From an uncultured Fretibacterium sp. (GTDB lineage Bacteria > Synergistota > Synergistia > Synergistales > Aminobacteriaceae): a stretch of 22,843 nucleotides of DNA. The notes under the pieces are model-generated. The model made no database searches and had not been told where the DNA came from. It worked only from the letters and a program-made list of their open reading frames with translations. A program made the translations under genes and the position numbers. The DNA lies in contig CALGHA010000157.1 of NCBI GenBank assembly GCA_937915835.1, forward strand, positions 1 through 22,843, read 5' to 3'. Shown in pieces: positions 16,647 through 22,843 of this stretch. Positions within the stretch are counted from its first letter, which is position 1, and every line of letters starts with the position of its first letter.

Positions 16647-18659
16647 TTAACGTTTCTTGTGAAATTTTCGTATTATAAATAAACCACCGACCACAAAAAC
16701 GCAGATTGCTCCTGTTCCTAAGTTACAGCCGCCGCCTAAGAAAGAGAATATTGCGCCTAATATTGGATTGAGAAGCCATAAACTGAAGCTGATACCATGC
16801 AGGGGAGCCATTAATATTAGAGTTTTCCCGTACCATTTATCGGCTTTGTTTCCAAGTAATTCGTGAACTTCCCACGCTGAAACTAAATCGAACGCCGCAC
16901 TAAATTCTGCTCTTGAAGCTGTAGAATTTCTTTCGTGATAATAGAGCACCGTATCGCTGACATCTTTACTCTCCAAAGTTGAAGGCACGTTGAACTCAAA
17001 TAGATAGCGCGGTTCTGTAGTAGGATTTTCTTTGCGCCATTCTGATAACGGCATGTGATTTCTGTTGTAAGGTTCATTCAATAACATTCTCAATGTCCAA
17101 ATACTTAATGAATTAGGAGTATTGAGTAATATTTCCAGCAATGTTCTAGCGTGTGAGTTTGAAGGATCTATACCTAATATATAATCCAATATACCGTTAA
17201 ACGGAAGAAAAGCAGATGATGCCTCATCGTTAGAAGTATTAAATTTTAATCCGTCAAGTTTAGCCGTAAACTCAAGGTTTTGATCTTTAGCTTCTTGTTT
17301 CATCCAGTCGGCAGGCTCTTCGGGCGGAAGAATATTCGCGCTTGTTATGAAAAATATGCTGTCAGGATCTACGCCGTCAAGCTCAGCAATTCTTTCAATT
17401 ACACCGTCTTCAAGCTCTTCCGGAGTTATCGCTCTAATGCTTCCGTAAGGAGTATCGCCGGAAATTATTACTGGTTGGGTATTTACGACGATTATAAAGA
17501 GTTTTGTGTCGTAACCCGAAATATTTTCAGCTTTGAGTGTAAATATATATGTTCCTGCTTCGGTCGGTGTCCCTGTAATTCTATTGCCTGAAATATACAT
17601 ACCCGGCGGAAGCTCGCCATCATCAAGCGTCCAGATTACAGAATCGGTTACATTCGCTTTGAGCTCAATATCATATGAAGTTCCTACGGTCGCATTCGGA
17701 AAATCTTCAAGCGTTATTTCCGGAGCAGGCTCAGAAGCTACGTTAATAGTAAATTCTTTCAGGTCATGTCCCGCGAGTGTTTGTGCCCTGATTGTGAACG
17801 TGTATGTTCCGGCTTGGGTTGGAGTTCCTACAATTCGATTGCCCTCAATTCTTAATCCAGGCGGAAGAGTTCCACTCTCCACACTATAATAAACATCTCC
17901 GCTTACTTTTGTGCTAATCTCAATATCATATTGCACGCCGACTGCAGTTTCTGGAACGTCTTCAATTGTGATCTCAGGAACAGTTACATCATGAGACCTG
18001 TTGTGAGTAACGTTATCGATATAATCTGCCAGTCCAAGCATAAGATAATAATAATTCGGACTGCTTATATCTATAAATTTTCCGTCGGTCTGAGTGTAAA
18101 TTTCATGATATTCCTCTTCATAGTTAAGATTTGATATAACCGACATATGAATATCCATACTCTTCATTAATTGTATAGTTTCAGCTTCTGTGTGATCACG
18201 GTAGTATGGATTTCTGGTATCGTCATTTGTGAGAATAAAGCCGAAACGTGAAGCGTCATCGCGGAAATTATCATTCGACAACATAGCATTGATTGCACGT
18301 ATTGCGCTGCCATTGCCAAAAACAGTAGAGATTAAGTTTAAAGTTGACTCCACTCTTGAAGGTTCAGAAGTCCAGATATCTCCGCTGTCTCCAAGTTCAT
18401 AAACCCTTACGCCTATATTGGACTGATATTGAATAACAGAAAAACGCACATCCATATCTTTTGAGTTAACAAGAACATTTGACAATATACTTACGTTTGT
18501 TTTAACGTTGTCAATATATCCTCCCATCGAAGCGCTTGAATCGATGAAGAACATTATATCAGCTTTTGAAGCGTCATTCAGTTCTTCTGCCGCAAAAACT
18601 TCAACCACCGAAAAAATCAATATTACGCTGAAGATCACTGCAAAAAATTTTCTCTTCAT
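16647..18659 (-). CDS. Exported VWA-domain surface protein with two putative Ig (He_PIG) domains and a Synerg-CTERM-like tail
   Basis: This 670-residue protein has a signal peptide (1-23, FSVVEVFA|AEE). A von Willebrand factor A domain follows (about 32-215) with MIDAS motif DSSAS (D40, S42, S44), normally a metal-dependent adhesion site. Two putative Ig repeats follow (about 228-307 and 313-392), each with LPPG-NRI-GTPT-AGTY signatures typical of He_PIG. Residues 400-610 match nothing I recognise. The end holds a hydrophobic segment (614-640), GGGCN (642-646), a transmembrane stretch and the tail RKFHKKR, resembling the Synerg-CTERM sorting signal. Topology is therefore export with C-terminal anchoring or processing. 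The start at 18659 has AAGGAGG 11 nt upstream; a longer frame to 18734 lacks this and would bury the signal peptide. It is a monocistronic unit converging on the uronate operon. Ligand unknown. Confidence 0.88.
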   Translation of the reverse strand: MKRKFFAVIFSVILIFSVVEVFAAEELNDASKADIMFFIDSSASMGGYIDNVKTNVSILSNVLVNSKDMDVRFSVIQYQSNIGVRVYELGDSGDIWTSEPSRVESTLNLISTVFGNGSAIRAINAMLSNDNFRDDASRFGFILTNDDTRNPYYRDHTEAETIQLMKSMDIHMSVISNLNYEEEYHEIYTQTDGKFIDISSPNYYYLMLGLADYIDNVTHNRSHDVTVPEITIEDVPETAVGVQYDIEISTKVSGDVYYSVESGTLPPGLRIEGNRIVGTPTQAGTYTFTIRAQTLAGHDLKEFTINVASEPAPEITLEDFPNATVGTSYDIELKANVTDSVIWTLDDGELPPGMYISGNRITGTPTEAGTYIFTLKAENISGYDTKLFIIVVNTQPVIISGDTPYGSIRAITPEELEDGVIERIAELDGVDPDSIFFITSANILPPEEPADWMKQEAKDQNLEFTAKLDGLKFNTSNDEASSAFLPFNGILDYILGIDPSNSHARTLLEILLNTPNSLSIWTLRMLLNEPYNRNHMPLSEWRKENPTTEPRYLFEFNVPSTLESKDVSDTVLYYHERNSTASRAEFSAAFDLVSAWEVHELLGNKADKWYGKTLILMAPLHGISFSLWLLNPILGAIFSFLGGGCNLGTGAICVFVVGGLFIIRKFHKKR

Positions 18660-18936
18660 AATTAAAACTTCCTCCTTGAAAATTCCATAATAATCACGAA
18701 AAAGTTTATGAACACGCCAAAATTTTCTTCGCAATTTTCATCTTTAAGGAGGCTTGTCCTGTGTTGATGAAATTATTTTATAGCTTGAAACTTTTTGTTT
18801 ACGATTTGTCCTGAGAAAGGCTCCTAAAATTGCGCATAAGGTGCTGTGCTGTGCTGTGCTGTGCAAAATTATATCGCCTCATTAAAATTTTCAACCATTA
18901 TTTTGCGTATTTATGCCAAAATTTTATCATAAATTC
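18660..18936 (-). other. Intergenic region upstream of the VWA gene
   Basis: This 277-bp gap contains the VWA ribosome binding site (AAGGAGG on the minus strand, 18670-18677), an 8-bp direct repeat TTGTCCTG at 18754-18761 and 18806-18813, a GTGCT tandem repeat, and AT-rich sequence. A TATAAAAT-like box occurs on the minus strand near 18775-18785, but no matching -35 hexamer was found. No clear terminator was found for the operon that ends at 18937, so read-through into the VWA gene is possible. Confidence 0.5.
18841..18864. repeat. Pentanucleotide tandem repeat (GTGCT), 4.8 copies
   Basis: Four full copies of GTGCT plus GTGC lie head to tail without mismatch, about 180 bp upstream of the VWA start codon and outside any credible gene. 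Short perfect repeats of this kind can change length by polymerase slippage. No other simple-sequence repeat of this type was noticed in the window. Confidence 0.95.
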
Positions 18937-19152
18937 TTACTTTTTCCCATTTTTTGTCAGGAACAACCAGGCCTGCCACATTCCGAAGCCGGCAATCACC
19001 GGAATTGCTCCCAACGAAATTAACAATGGCCAGCCGTTTTGTGAAAGCCAGTTCGATACCCACACGCCTAAAAACGCATAACCCGCAACGACTAAGCCAG
19101 CCGATAAAACTTTCATGAACATAAATGCATCACGTAAATTCTTCAGCTTCAT
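18937..19152 (-). CDS. Small two-helix membrane protein, AtpZ/AtpI-like
   Basis: This 71-residue protein has two predicted transmembrane helices (about 15-35 and 42-65) separated by a short loop with VSNWLSQNGWP, and a basic C-terminus. The pattern AG-xxx-GYxFLGVWVSNWL-xxxx-WPLLISLG-xxx-AGF resembles the AtpZ/AtpI family, accessory proteins of F1Fo-ATP synthase linked to magnesium supply or c-ring assembly. The hit is by pattern only, since the family is short and weakly conserved. GAGGG lies 12 nt upstream of the ATG. The gene follows rsmG by 15 nt. Proximity of rsmG (gidB) and atpI is seen in several bacterial genomes, but no atp structural genes follow here. Confidence 0.6.
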   Translation of the reverse strand: MKLKNLRDAFMFMKVLSAGLVVAGYAFLGVWVSNWLSQNGWPLLISLGAIPVIAGFGMWQAWLFLTKNGKK

Positions 19153-19167
19153 GTTAAATTTTTTCCC

Positions 19168-19806
19168 TCATTCCCAGAAAAATTTTGTTCCAGCAAGCCC
19201 CGTCCTTCTTGGAAAATTCTTCGGACATGCCTTAACTTTTTCCCAAGTAACTACACACTTGCTTTCTCCGCCGTAAAAATTTATCTCAGGTTTGCCAAGT
19301 CCTAACAGCTTCCATTTTTCGCCGACAGTTTCAAGCTCATCATGAACTTTTTCACCTTTGAACGTTAAGATTTTCCCGCCGATTTTTACGAGAGGAGATA
19401 ACAATTCCGCCGTAACTCCCGCTGACGCTAAAGCCCGAGCTCCGGCCAAGTCAAATTTTTCACGGTTTAATCTCGCAAAATCCTCACTCCTTGAGCAAAT
19501 CACTCTCACATTCGGAATTTCAAGCTCAGCAAGAATTTCACTCACGGCCTCGCATTTCTTGTTCACACTGTCAAGCAATGTAACCTCCAAATCAGGACGG
19601 TAAACTGCCCAGACAACTCCAGGCAGTCCTCCTCCGCTTCCAACGTCAATAACTCTTCCTGATGACGGCAAAAACTCAACCGAACTTTCACAGTCTTGAA
19701 CTTGAAGCGCGTAAATCTCCTCAGTCCCTCGTGTTCCGACTAAACGCGCCCGTGTGCATGAGGCTAATAACTCGGCGTATCTGTGCAAAATTTCTTGTGA
19801 TGTCAT
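19168..19806 (-). CDS. rsmG: 16S rRNA (guanine-527-N7)-methyltransferase RsmG
   Basis: This 212-residue Rossmann-fold methyltransferase is expected to methylate G527 of 16S rRNA. The SAM motif VIDVGSGGGLPG lies at 52-63, followed by VTLLDSVNKKCEAVSEI, NVRVICSRSEDF, ARALAS and GGKILTFKG, in the order of RsmG/GidB. The C-terminal FPRRTGLAGTKFF corresponds to the family's YPRRxGxPxKxPL. The N-terminal helix region is divergent: the usual RHxxDS block is replaced by LQVQDCESS, so the conserved histidine is missing. Length is within the family range. It starts 3 nt after the nitroreductase stop without an obvious ribosome binding site, so translation is probably coupled. Confidence 0.88.
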   Translation of the reverse strand: MTSQEILHRYAELLASCTRARLVGTRGTEEIYALQVQDCESSVEFLPSSGRVIDVGSGGGLPGVVWAVYRPDLEVTLLDSVNKKCEAVSEILAELEIPNVRVICSRSEDFARLNREKFDLAGARALASAGVTAELLSPLVKIGGKILTFKGEKVHDELETVGEKWKLLGLGKPEINFYGGESKCVVTWEKVKACPKNFPRRTGLAGTKFFWE

Positions 19807-19809
19807 AAT

Positions 19810-20304
19810 TTATATCACATGAATTTTTGAAGGCTCATATCTATCTTCTTGAGCATGTTTATTCTTCGGATATCCAACAGGAATTAGCGTGAATGCACGG
19901 AAATTTTCAGGAAGATTCAAGATTTCCTCAACAGCTTTCATCCTATCTTCAACCGGAGCAATCCCAAGCATTACAGCCCCAAGTCCTAACGCTTCAGCTT
20001 CAAGCAAAATATTTTCCGTCGCAATCGCCATGTCAATTTGCACCATCATAGGAGCTGACAAGTCATTAGTCCTGTAACATGGCACAATCACGGCCGGAGC
20101 ATTCTTCGCAGGTGTCGCGTATGGTGTAACCTGTGAAAGTTTCGTGATAATTTCCTTGTCCTCAACTAACCAGAATTCCCAAGGCTGTTGATTTACCGCT
20201 GAAGGTGAAGCCATCGCCGCGCGTAAAATCTTGATGAGTAATCCCCGCTCAACAGTTTTATCCTCAAATTGCCGAACACTTACTCGCGAAAAAATTGCGT
20301 CCAT
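19810..20304 (-). CDS. Nitroreductase-family FMN oxidoreductase
   Basis: This 164-residue flavoprotein of the nitroreductase superfamily would use FMN and NAD(P)H to reduce an unknown substrate. The N-terminal IFSRVSVRQFEDKTV carries the FMN phosphate-binding arginine motif. ASPSAVNQQPWEFWLV and EALGLGAVMLGIAP are the second and third family blocks. It is on the short side for the superfamily, as in many anaerobe-type members. AGGAG within the last codons of mtnA lies 10 nt upstream of the ATG, which fixes the start and ties it to mtnA. Substrate cannot be deduced; family proteins range from nitroaromatic to quinone and flavin reductases. Confidence 0.88.
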   Translation of the reverse strand: MDAIFSRVSVRQFEDKTVERGLLIKILRAAMASPSAVNQQPWEFWLVEDKEIITKLSQVTPYATPAKNAPAVIVPCYRTNDLSAPMMVQIDMAIATENILLEAEALGLGAVMLGIAPVEDRMKAVEEILNLPENFRAFTLIPVGYPKNKHAQEDRYEPSKIHVI

Positions 20305-20307
20305 ATC

Positions 20308-21384
20308 TCATTTGCTCCTTTTCGTAAAAATTTCTCTCAGGCTCTCATCATAAGGCGGCTTTGCAATCCCGAACTCCGTAACAATCCCTGTGATTAATTC
20401 ATGAGGTGTAACATCAAACGCAGGATTGAAAACTTTCACGCCCTCAGGAGCCATTCTCTGACGATACCACATTTCTGTAACCTCGTCAGGCTTTCTCTGC
20501 TCAATCTTAATTTCATTGCCCGTCTTAATGTTCATGTCAATCGTAGAAGTCGGGCCTAATACGTAAAACGGAACATGATAATAATTCGCTAATATCGCAA
20601 GCCCGGAAGTCCCGATTTTGTTGCAGGCGTCGCCGTTCGCAGCCACTCGATCACAGCCGACGACGACAGCGTTAATCCAGCCGTTTTTGAGAACTTGTGA
20701 GGCCATATTGTCGCAGATTAAAGTTGTGTCGACACCGTCAGCAAGAAGCTCAAACGTTGATAATCTCGCACCCTGAAGCAAAGGCCTAGTTTCGTCGCAA
20801 TAAACGTGAAAGTTCATGCCTCGTTCACGTCCAAGATGAATAGGAGCTAAAGCAGTTCCGTATTTCGACGTGGCTAATTGGCCGGCGTTGCAGTGAGTTA
20901 ATATTCCGTCGCCGTCTTTAATCAACGTTAAGCCGTATTCACCAATCTTCCGGCACATAGCAATATCCTCATTCTTTATCGCAATACTTTCACGACGTAA
21001 CAGCTCTAATATCTCATGAATACTTTTGCTCGCGTTCTCCGTTACAACTTTTTCCATTCGGTTTAAGGCCCAAGATAAATTTACAGCCGTCGGACGTGCA
21101 GAGTTCAGATATTCTTTAGCCTCGTGAAATTTCCCGAAAAACTCATCGTAAGTCTCAGCATGAATATTTTTTGCCGCAAGATACACGCCAAATCCTGCCG
21201 CAATCCCAATAGCCGGAGCTCCGCGAACTTGTAACGTGTAAATTGCGTTATAAATATCTCGAATATCTTTCAGGTGAAGAATGTTAATCTCATTCGGAAG
21301 TTTCGTTTGGTCGAGAATTACGAGTGAATTTTCCTGCTCATCAAGCGCAACTGTCTCATAACTCAATATATTTCTCTCGTTCAT
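20308..21384 (-). CDS. mtnA: S-methyl-5-thioribose-1-phosphate isomerase
   Basis: This 358-residue enzyme isomerises methylthioribose-1-phosphate to methylthioribulose-1-phosphate in methionine salvage, and in related shunts also 5-deoxyribose-1-phosphate. Family signatures are VRGAPAIGIAAGFG near 53-66, RPTAVNLSWALNRM, ILTHCNAGQLATSKYGTAL with catalytic Cys165, ETRPLLQGARLS, and VGCDRVAANGDACNKIGT with catalytic Asp245. These correspond to Cys160 and Asp240 of the B. subtilis enzyme. The start at 21384 is preferred over a longer in-frame one because AAGGGGG lies just upstream, inside the last codons of the peptidase gene; the two genes are 4 nt apart. No methylthioribose kinase or later salvage enzyme is in the window, so the precise pathway is open. 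Confidence 0.95.
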   Translation of the reverse strand: MNERNILSYETVALDEQENSLVILDQTKLPNEINILHLKDIRDIYNAIYTLQVRGAPAIGIAAGFGVYLAAKNIHAETYDEFFGKFHEAKEYLNSARPTAVNLSWALNRMEKVVTENASKSIHEILELLRRESIAIKNEDIAMCRKIGEYGLTLIKDGDGILTHCNAGQLATSKYGTALAPIHLGRERGMNFHVYCDETRPLLQGARLSTFELLADGVDTTLICDNMASQVLKNGWINAVVVGCDRVAANGDACNKIGTSGLAILANYYHVPFYVLGPTSTIDMNIKTGNEIKIEQRKPDEVTEMWYRQRMAPEGVKVFNPAFDVTPHELITGIVTEFGIAKPPYDESLREIFTKRSK

Positions 21385-21388
21385 AATT

Positions 21389-22342
21389 TCAAGCCCCCTT
21401 AATGTCCCTGTAACTCTTGAAACCGTACGCTCCTTCACAAGATGTTACGGCATTAGTTATTGCTTCACTGACGACTTCAGCCGCTAATGTTCCGACTAAA
21501 TCCATATCAGCTGAAATTGTGCCGGACGACAGAGCGTAAACAGTATCACCGTCAGCGCTCGTGTGAATTGGCCGGATTGAACGTGCAAGTCCATCTTGAG
21601 CCATTCCGGAAATTTTGCAGAGCTGAGATTTCGTGAAATATGCATTAGTCATTACGACAACGAGCGTAGTATTTCCGGTGAACTTGTTGTTGACTGGAGC
21701 GTAATTTTCCTTCATGAGTTCGGTCGTGTCGCCCGTAAGAAGTCCAGCAAGTTTTTCACCAGTTCGCCAGTTAAAGACATCACCGAGCGCATTAACAGCC
21801 GCAACAGCACCTATCTTGAGTTCACCCAGATTTACAGCATAGCTTCCAATTCCTGACTTCATGCAAGCTGACATTCCCGCAAATTTCCCAACAGTTGCGC
21901 CGGTTCCTGCCCCGTAATTTCCGTCGCGGTAATTCGGAGCTTCGAGAGCTAAACGAGCTGCCTCATAACCCATCGCTGAATCTGGACGAATTGATTTGTC
22001 GGCAACGGTTAAGTCAAACAAGCAGGATTGAACGACTAACGGAACTTTTGTAACTCCAACGTCAAAGCCTATGTTATTCTCTTCAAGACAACGCATAACT
22101 CCTCCAGCAGCGTTTAATCCGAATGCGCTTCCGCCTGAAAGAATTACACCGTGAATTTCCTGTGCAGACGCTAAAGGATTAAGAAGCTCAGTTTCTCGTG
22201 ATGCCGGGCCTCCTCCTCGAACGTCAATACCTGCGCGCATTCCTTCACGACAAATAAAGACTGTACAGCCTGTTCCTGCAATGACATTCTCAACTTGACC
22301 TATGGTTATTCCGGGAAAATCATTTATGCTAATTCTCAGCAT
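21389..22342 (-). CDS. P1 (DmpA/NylC-like) family autoprocessing peptidase
   Basis: This 317-residue protein belongs to the N-terminal-nucleophile P1 family, which includes D-aminopeptidase DmpA and the nylon oligomer hydrolase NylC. It has an N-terminal PGITIGQVEN, VRGGGPASRETELL, GVILSGGSAFGLNAAGGV and GAGTGATVGK near 144-153. GNTTLVVVMTNA at 223-234 would self-cleave between Asn224 and Thr225 to free the catalytic threonine. Such enzymes release N-terminal residues or cleave amide bonds in unusual peptides. No signal peptide is seen, so it is probably cytoplasmic. AAAGGAG lies 9 nt upstream of the ATG within the end of hisB, and the genes are 1 nt apart. The natural substrate is unknown. 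Confidence 0.9.
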   Translation of the reverse strand: MLRISINDFPGITIGQVENVIAGTGCTVFICREGMRAGIDVRGGGPASRETELLNPLASAQEIHGVILSGGSAFGLNAAGGVMRCLEENNIGFDVGVTKVPLVVQSCLFDLTVADKSIRPDSAMGYEAARLALEAPNYRDGNYGAGTGATVGKFAGMSACMKSGIGSYAVNLGELKIGAVAAVNALGDVFNWRTGEKLAGLLTGDTTELMKENYAPVNNKFTGNTTLVVVMTNAYFTKSQLCKISGMAQDGLARSIRPIHTSADGDTVYALSSGTISADMDLVGTLAAEVVSEAITNAVTSCEGAYGFKSYRDIKGA

Positions 22343-22343
22343 G

Positions 22344-22843
22344 TTAAATTACTCCTTTAGTCGATGGAATTTCATTTGCATATTCCGGGTTAATTTTCAC
22401 GGCTTGGGCTATTGTTCTTGCGGCTGACTTGAACGCGCATTCTATGATGTGATGAGCATTAGTCCCGGCCAATTGCTTGAAGTGTAATGTGCAGAGTGAA
22501 TTTCTCACGAAACCGAGCCAGAACTCCTGAGCTAATTCCGTGTCAAATTCTCCGACCTTCTGAGCAGGAATATTCATGTCCCAGTTCAGATAAACTCGTC
22601 CCGAAAAGTCTATTGCTGTAAGGATTAAGGCTTCATCCATTGGCAAAATTACATGACCGTAGCGAGTAATCCCCTTTTTGTCGCCGAGTGCTTGAGAGAA
22701 CGCCTGACCTAAGCAAATTCCTACATCCTCGACAGTATGATGAAAGTCAACGTTGTAATCTCCCTCACATTTCACAGCTAAGTCAAATCGTCCATGAGCC
22801 GCAAAAAGTGTAAGCATATGATCCAGAAATCCACAGCCCGTAA
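22344..22843 (-). CDS. hisB: Imidazoleglycerol-phosphate dehydratase, 5' end outside the window
   Basis: This enzyme removes water from imidazole glycerol phosphate to give imidazole acetol phosphate in histidine synthesis. The frame stays open to the right edge and its first visible residues, TGCGFLDHMLTLFAAHGRFDL, include the family block GxGFLDHML, so about 30 N-terminal residues lie outside the window. The manganese-ligand motifs DFHHTVEDVGI and NAHHIIECAFKS are intact. The remaining sequence reaches the normal family C-terminus plus a short tail. It is the monofunctional dehydratase; no phosphatase domain is seen in the visible part. It is followed 1 nt later by the P1 peptidase gene instead of another his gene. 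Confidence 0.95.
   Translation of the reverse strand, partial: TGCGFLDHMLTLFAAHGRFDLAVKCEGDYNVDFHHTVEDVGICLGQAFSQALGDKKGITRYGHVILPMDEALILTAIDFSGRVYLNWDMNIPAQKVGEFDTELAQEFWLGFVRNSLCTLHFKQLAGTNAHHIIECAFKSAARTIAQAVKINPEYANEIPSTKGVI

Noticed and set aside
18660..18734. A 25-residue N-terminal extension of the VWA protein
   Set aside because: It would place charged residues before the signal peptide and ignore the AAGGAGG site 11 nt upstream of 18659.
18901..18921. Possible hairpin TTTTGCGT-ATTT-ATGC-C-AAAA as a terminator after the AtpZ-like gene
   Set aside because: The stem is AT-rich with a bulge and a wobble pair, and the minus-strand side has no T tract after it.
18830..19081. A plus-strand frame encoding a cysteine-rich peptide through the GTGCT repeat
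   Set aside because: It has no ribosome site, its Cys-rich start comes only from the simple repeat, and it runs antisense into the AtpZ-like gene.

Overview
The window is a bacterial chromosomal segment that is almost fully coding, with bidirectional terminators between convergent genes and strong AGGAGG-type ribosome binding sites. The best lineage clue is the C-terminus of the von Willebrand factor A protein (16647-18659, minus). It carries a GGGCN motif, a hydrophobic helix and a basic tail, which resembles the Synerg-CTERM sorting signal of the phylum Synergistota. Together with a flagellar FlgL, pyruvate formate-lyase and uronate catabolism, this suggests an anaerobic, motile, fermentative Synergistaceae-like organism, probably from a gut. 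That placement is inference.

Layout. (1) 1-2741, plus: the 3' part of an unusually large flagellar hook-filament junction protein (FlgL), open at the left edge, followed by a bidirectional terminator. (2) 2783-5269, minus: a large beta-class DNA methyltransferase of type III Mod type, with no restriction partner in the window. (3) 5395-9300, plus: a sigma70-type promoter, then pflB, pflA and a CbiK-like chelatase with an altered metal ligand, closed by a terminator. (4) 9328-16640, plus: an AT-rich promoter region, then uxaA, two secreted Sel1-repeat proteins, uxaC and an iron-type alcohol dehydrogenase, closed by a second bidirectional terminator. (5) 16647-18659, minus: the cell-surface VWA protein, with a 277-bp upstream region that contains a pentanucleotide tandem repeat. 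(6) 18937-22843, minus: a tightly packed operon in the order hisB (cut by the right edge), P1-family peptidase, mtnA, nitroreductase, rsmG and a small AtpZ-like membrane protein.

How the genes work together. PflB and PflA form the anaerobic pyruvate-cleaving pair. UxaC and UxaA are two of the three enzymes that turn hexuronates into 2-keto-3-deoxygluconate. The reductase between them (UxaB) is absent, and the adjacent Fe-type dehydrogenase is a candidate replacement. The Sel1 proteins are exported and transcribed with the uronate genes for no known reason. The last operon mixes histidine synthesis, methionine salvage, rRNA methylation and a peptidase, which looks like housekeeping genes packed together rather than one pathway.

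No CRISPR array, insertion sequence, tRNA, rRNA or prophage was seen. The most unusual items are the repeat-expanded FlgL with clustered cysteines, the His-to-Tyr CbiK-like protein in the pfl operon, the Sel1 pair inside the uronate operon, the solitary methyltransferase, and the VWA/PIG surface protein with a Synerg-CTERM-like tail near a slippage-prone repeat.
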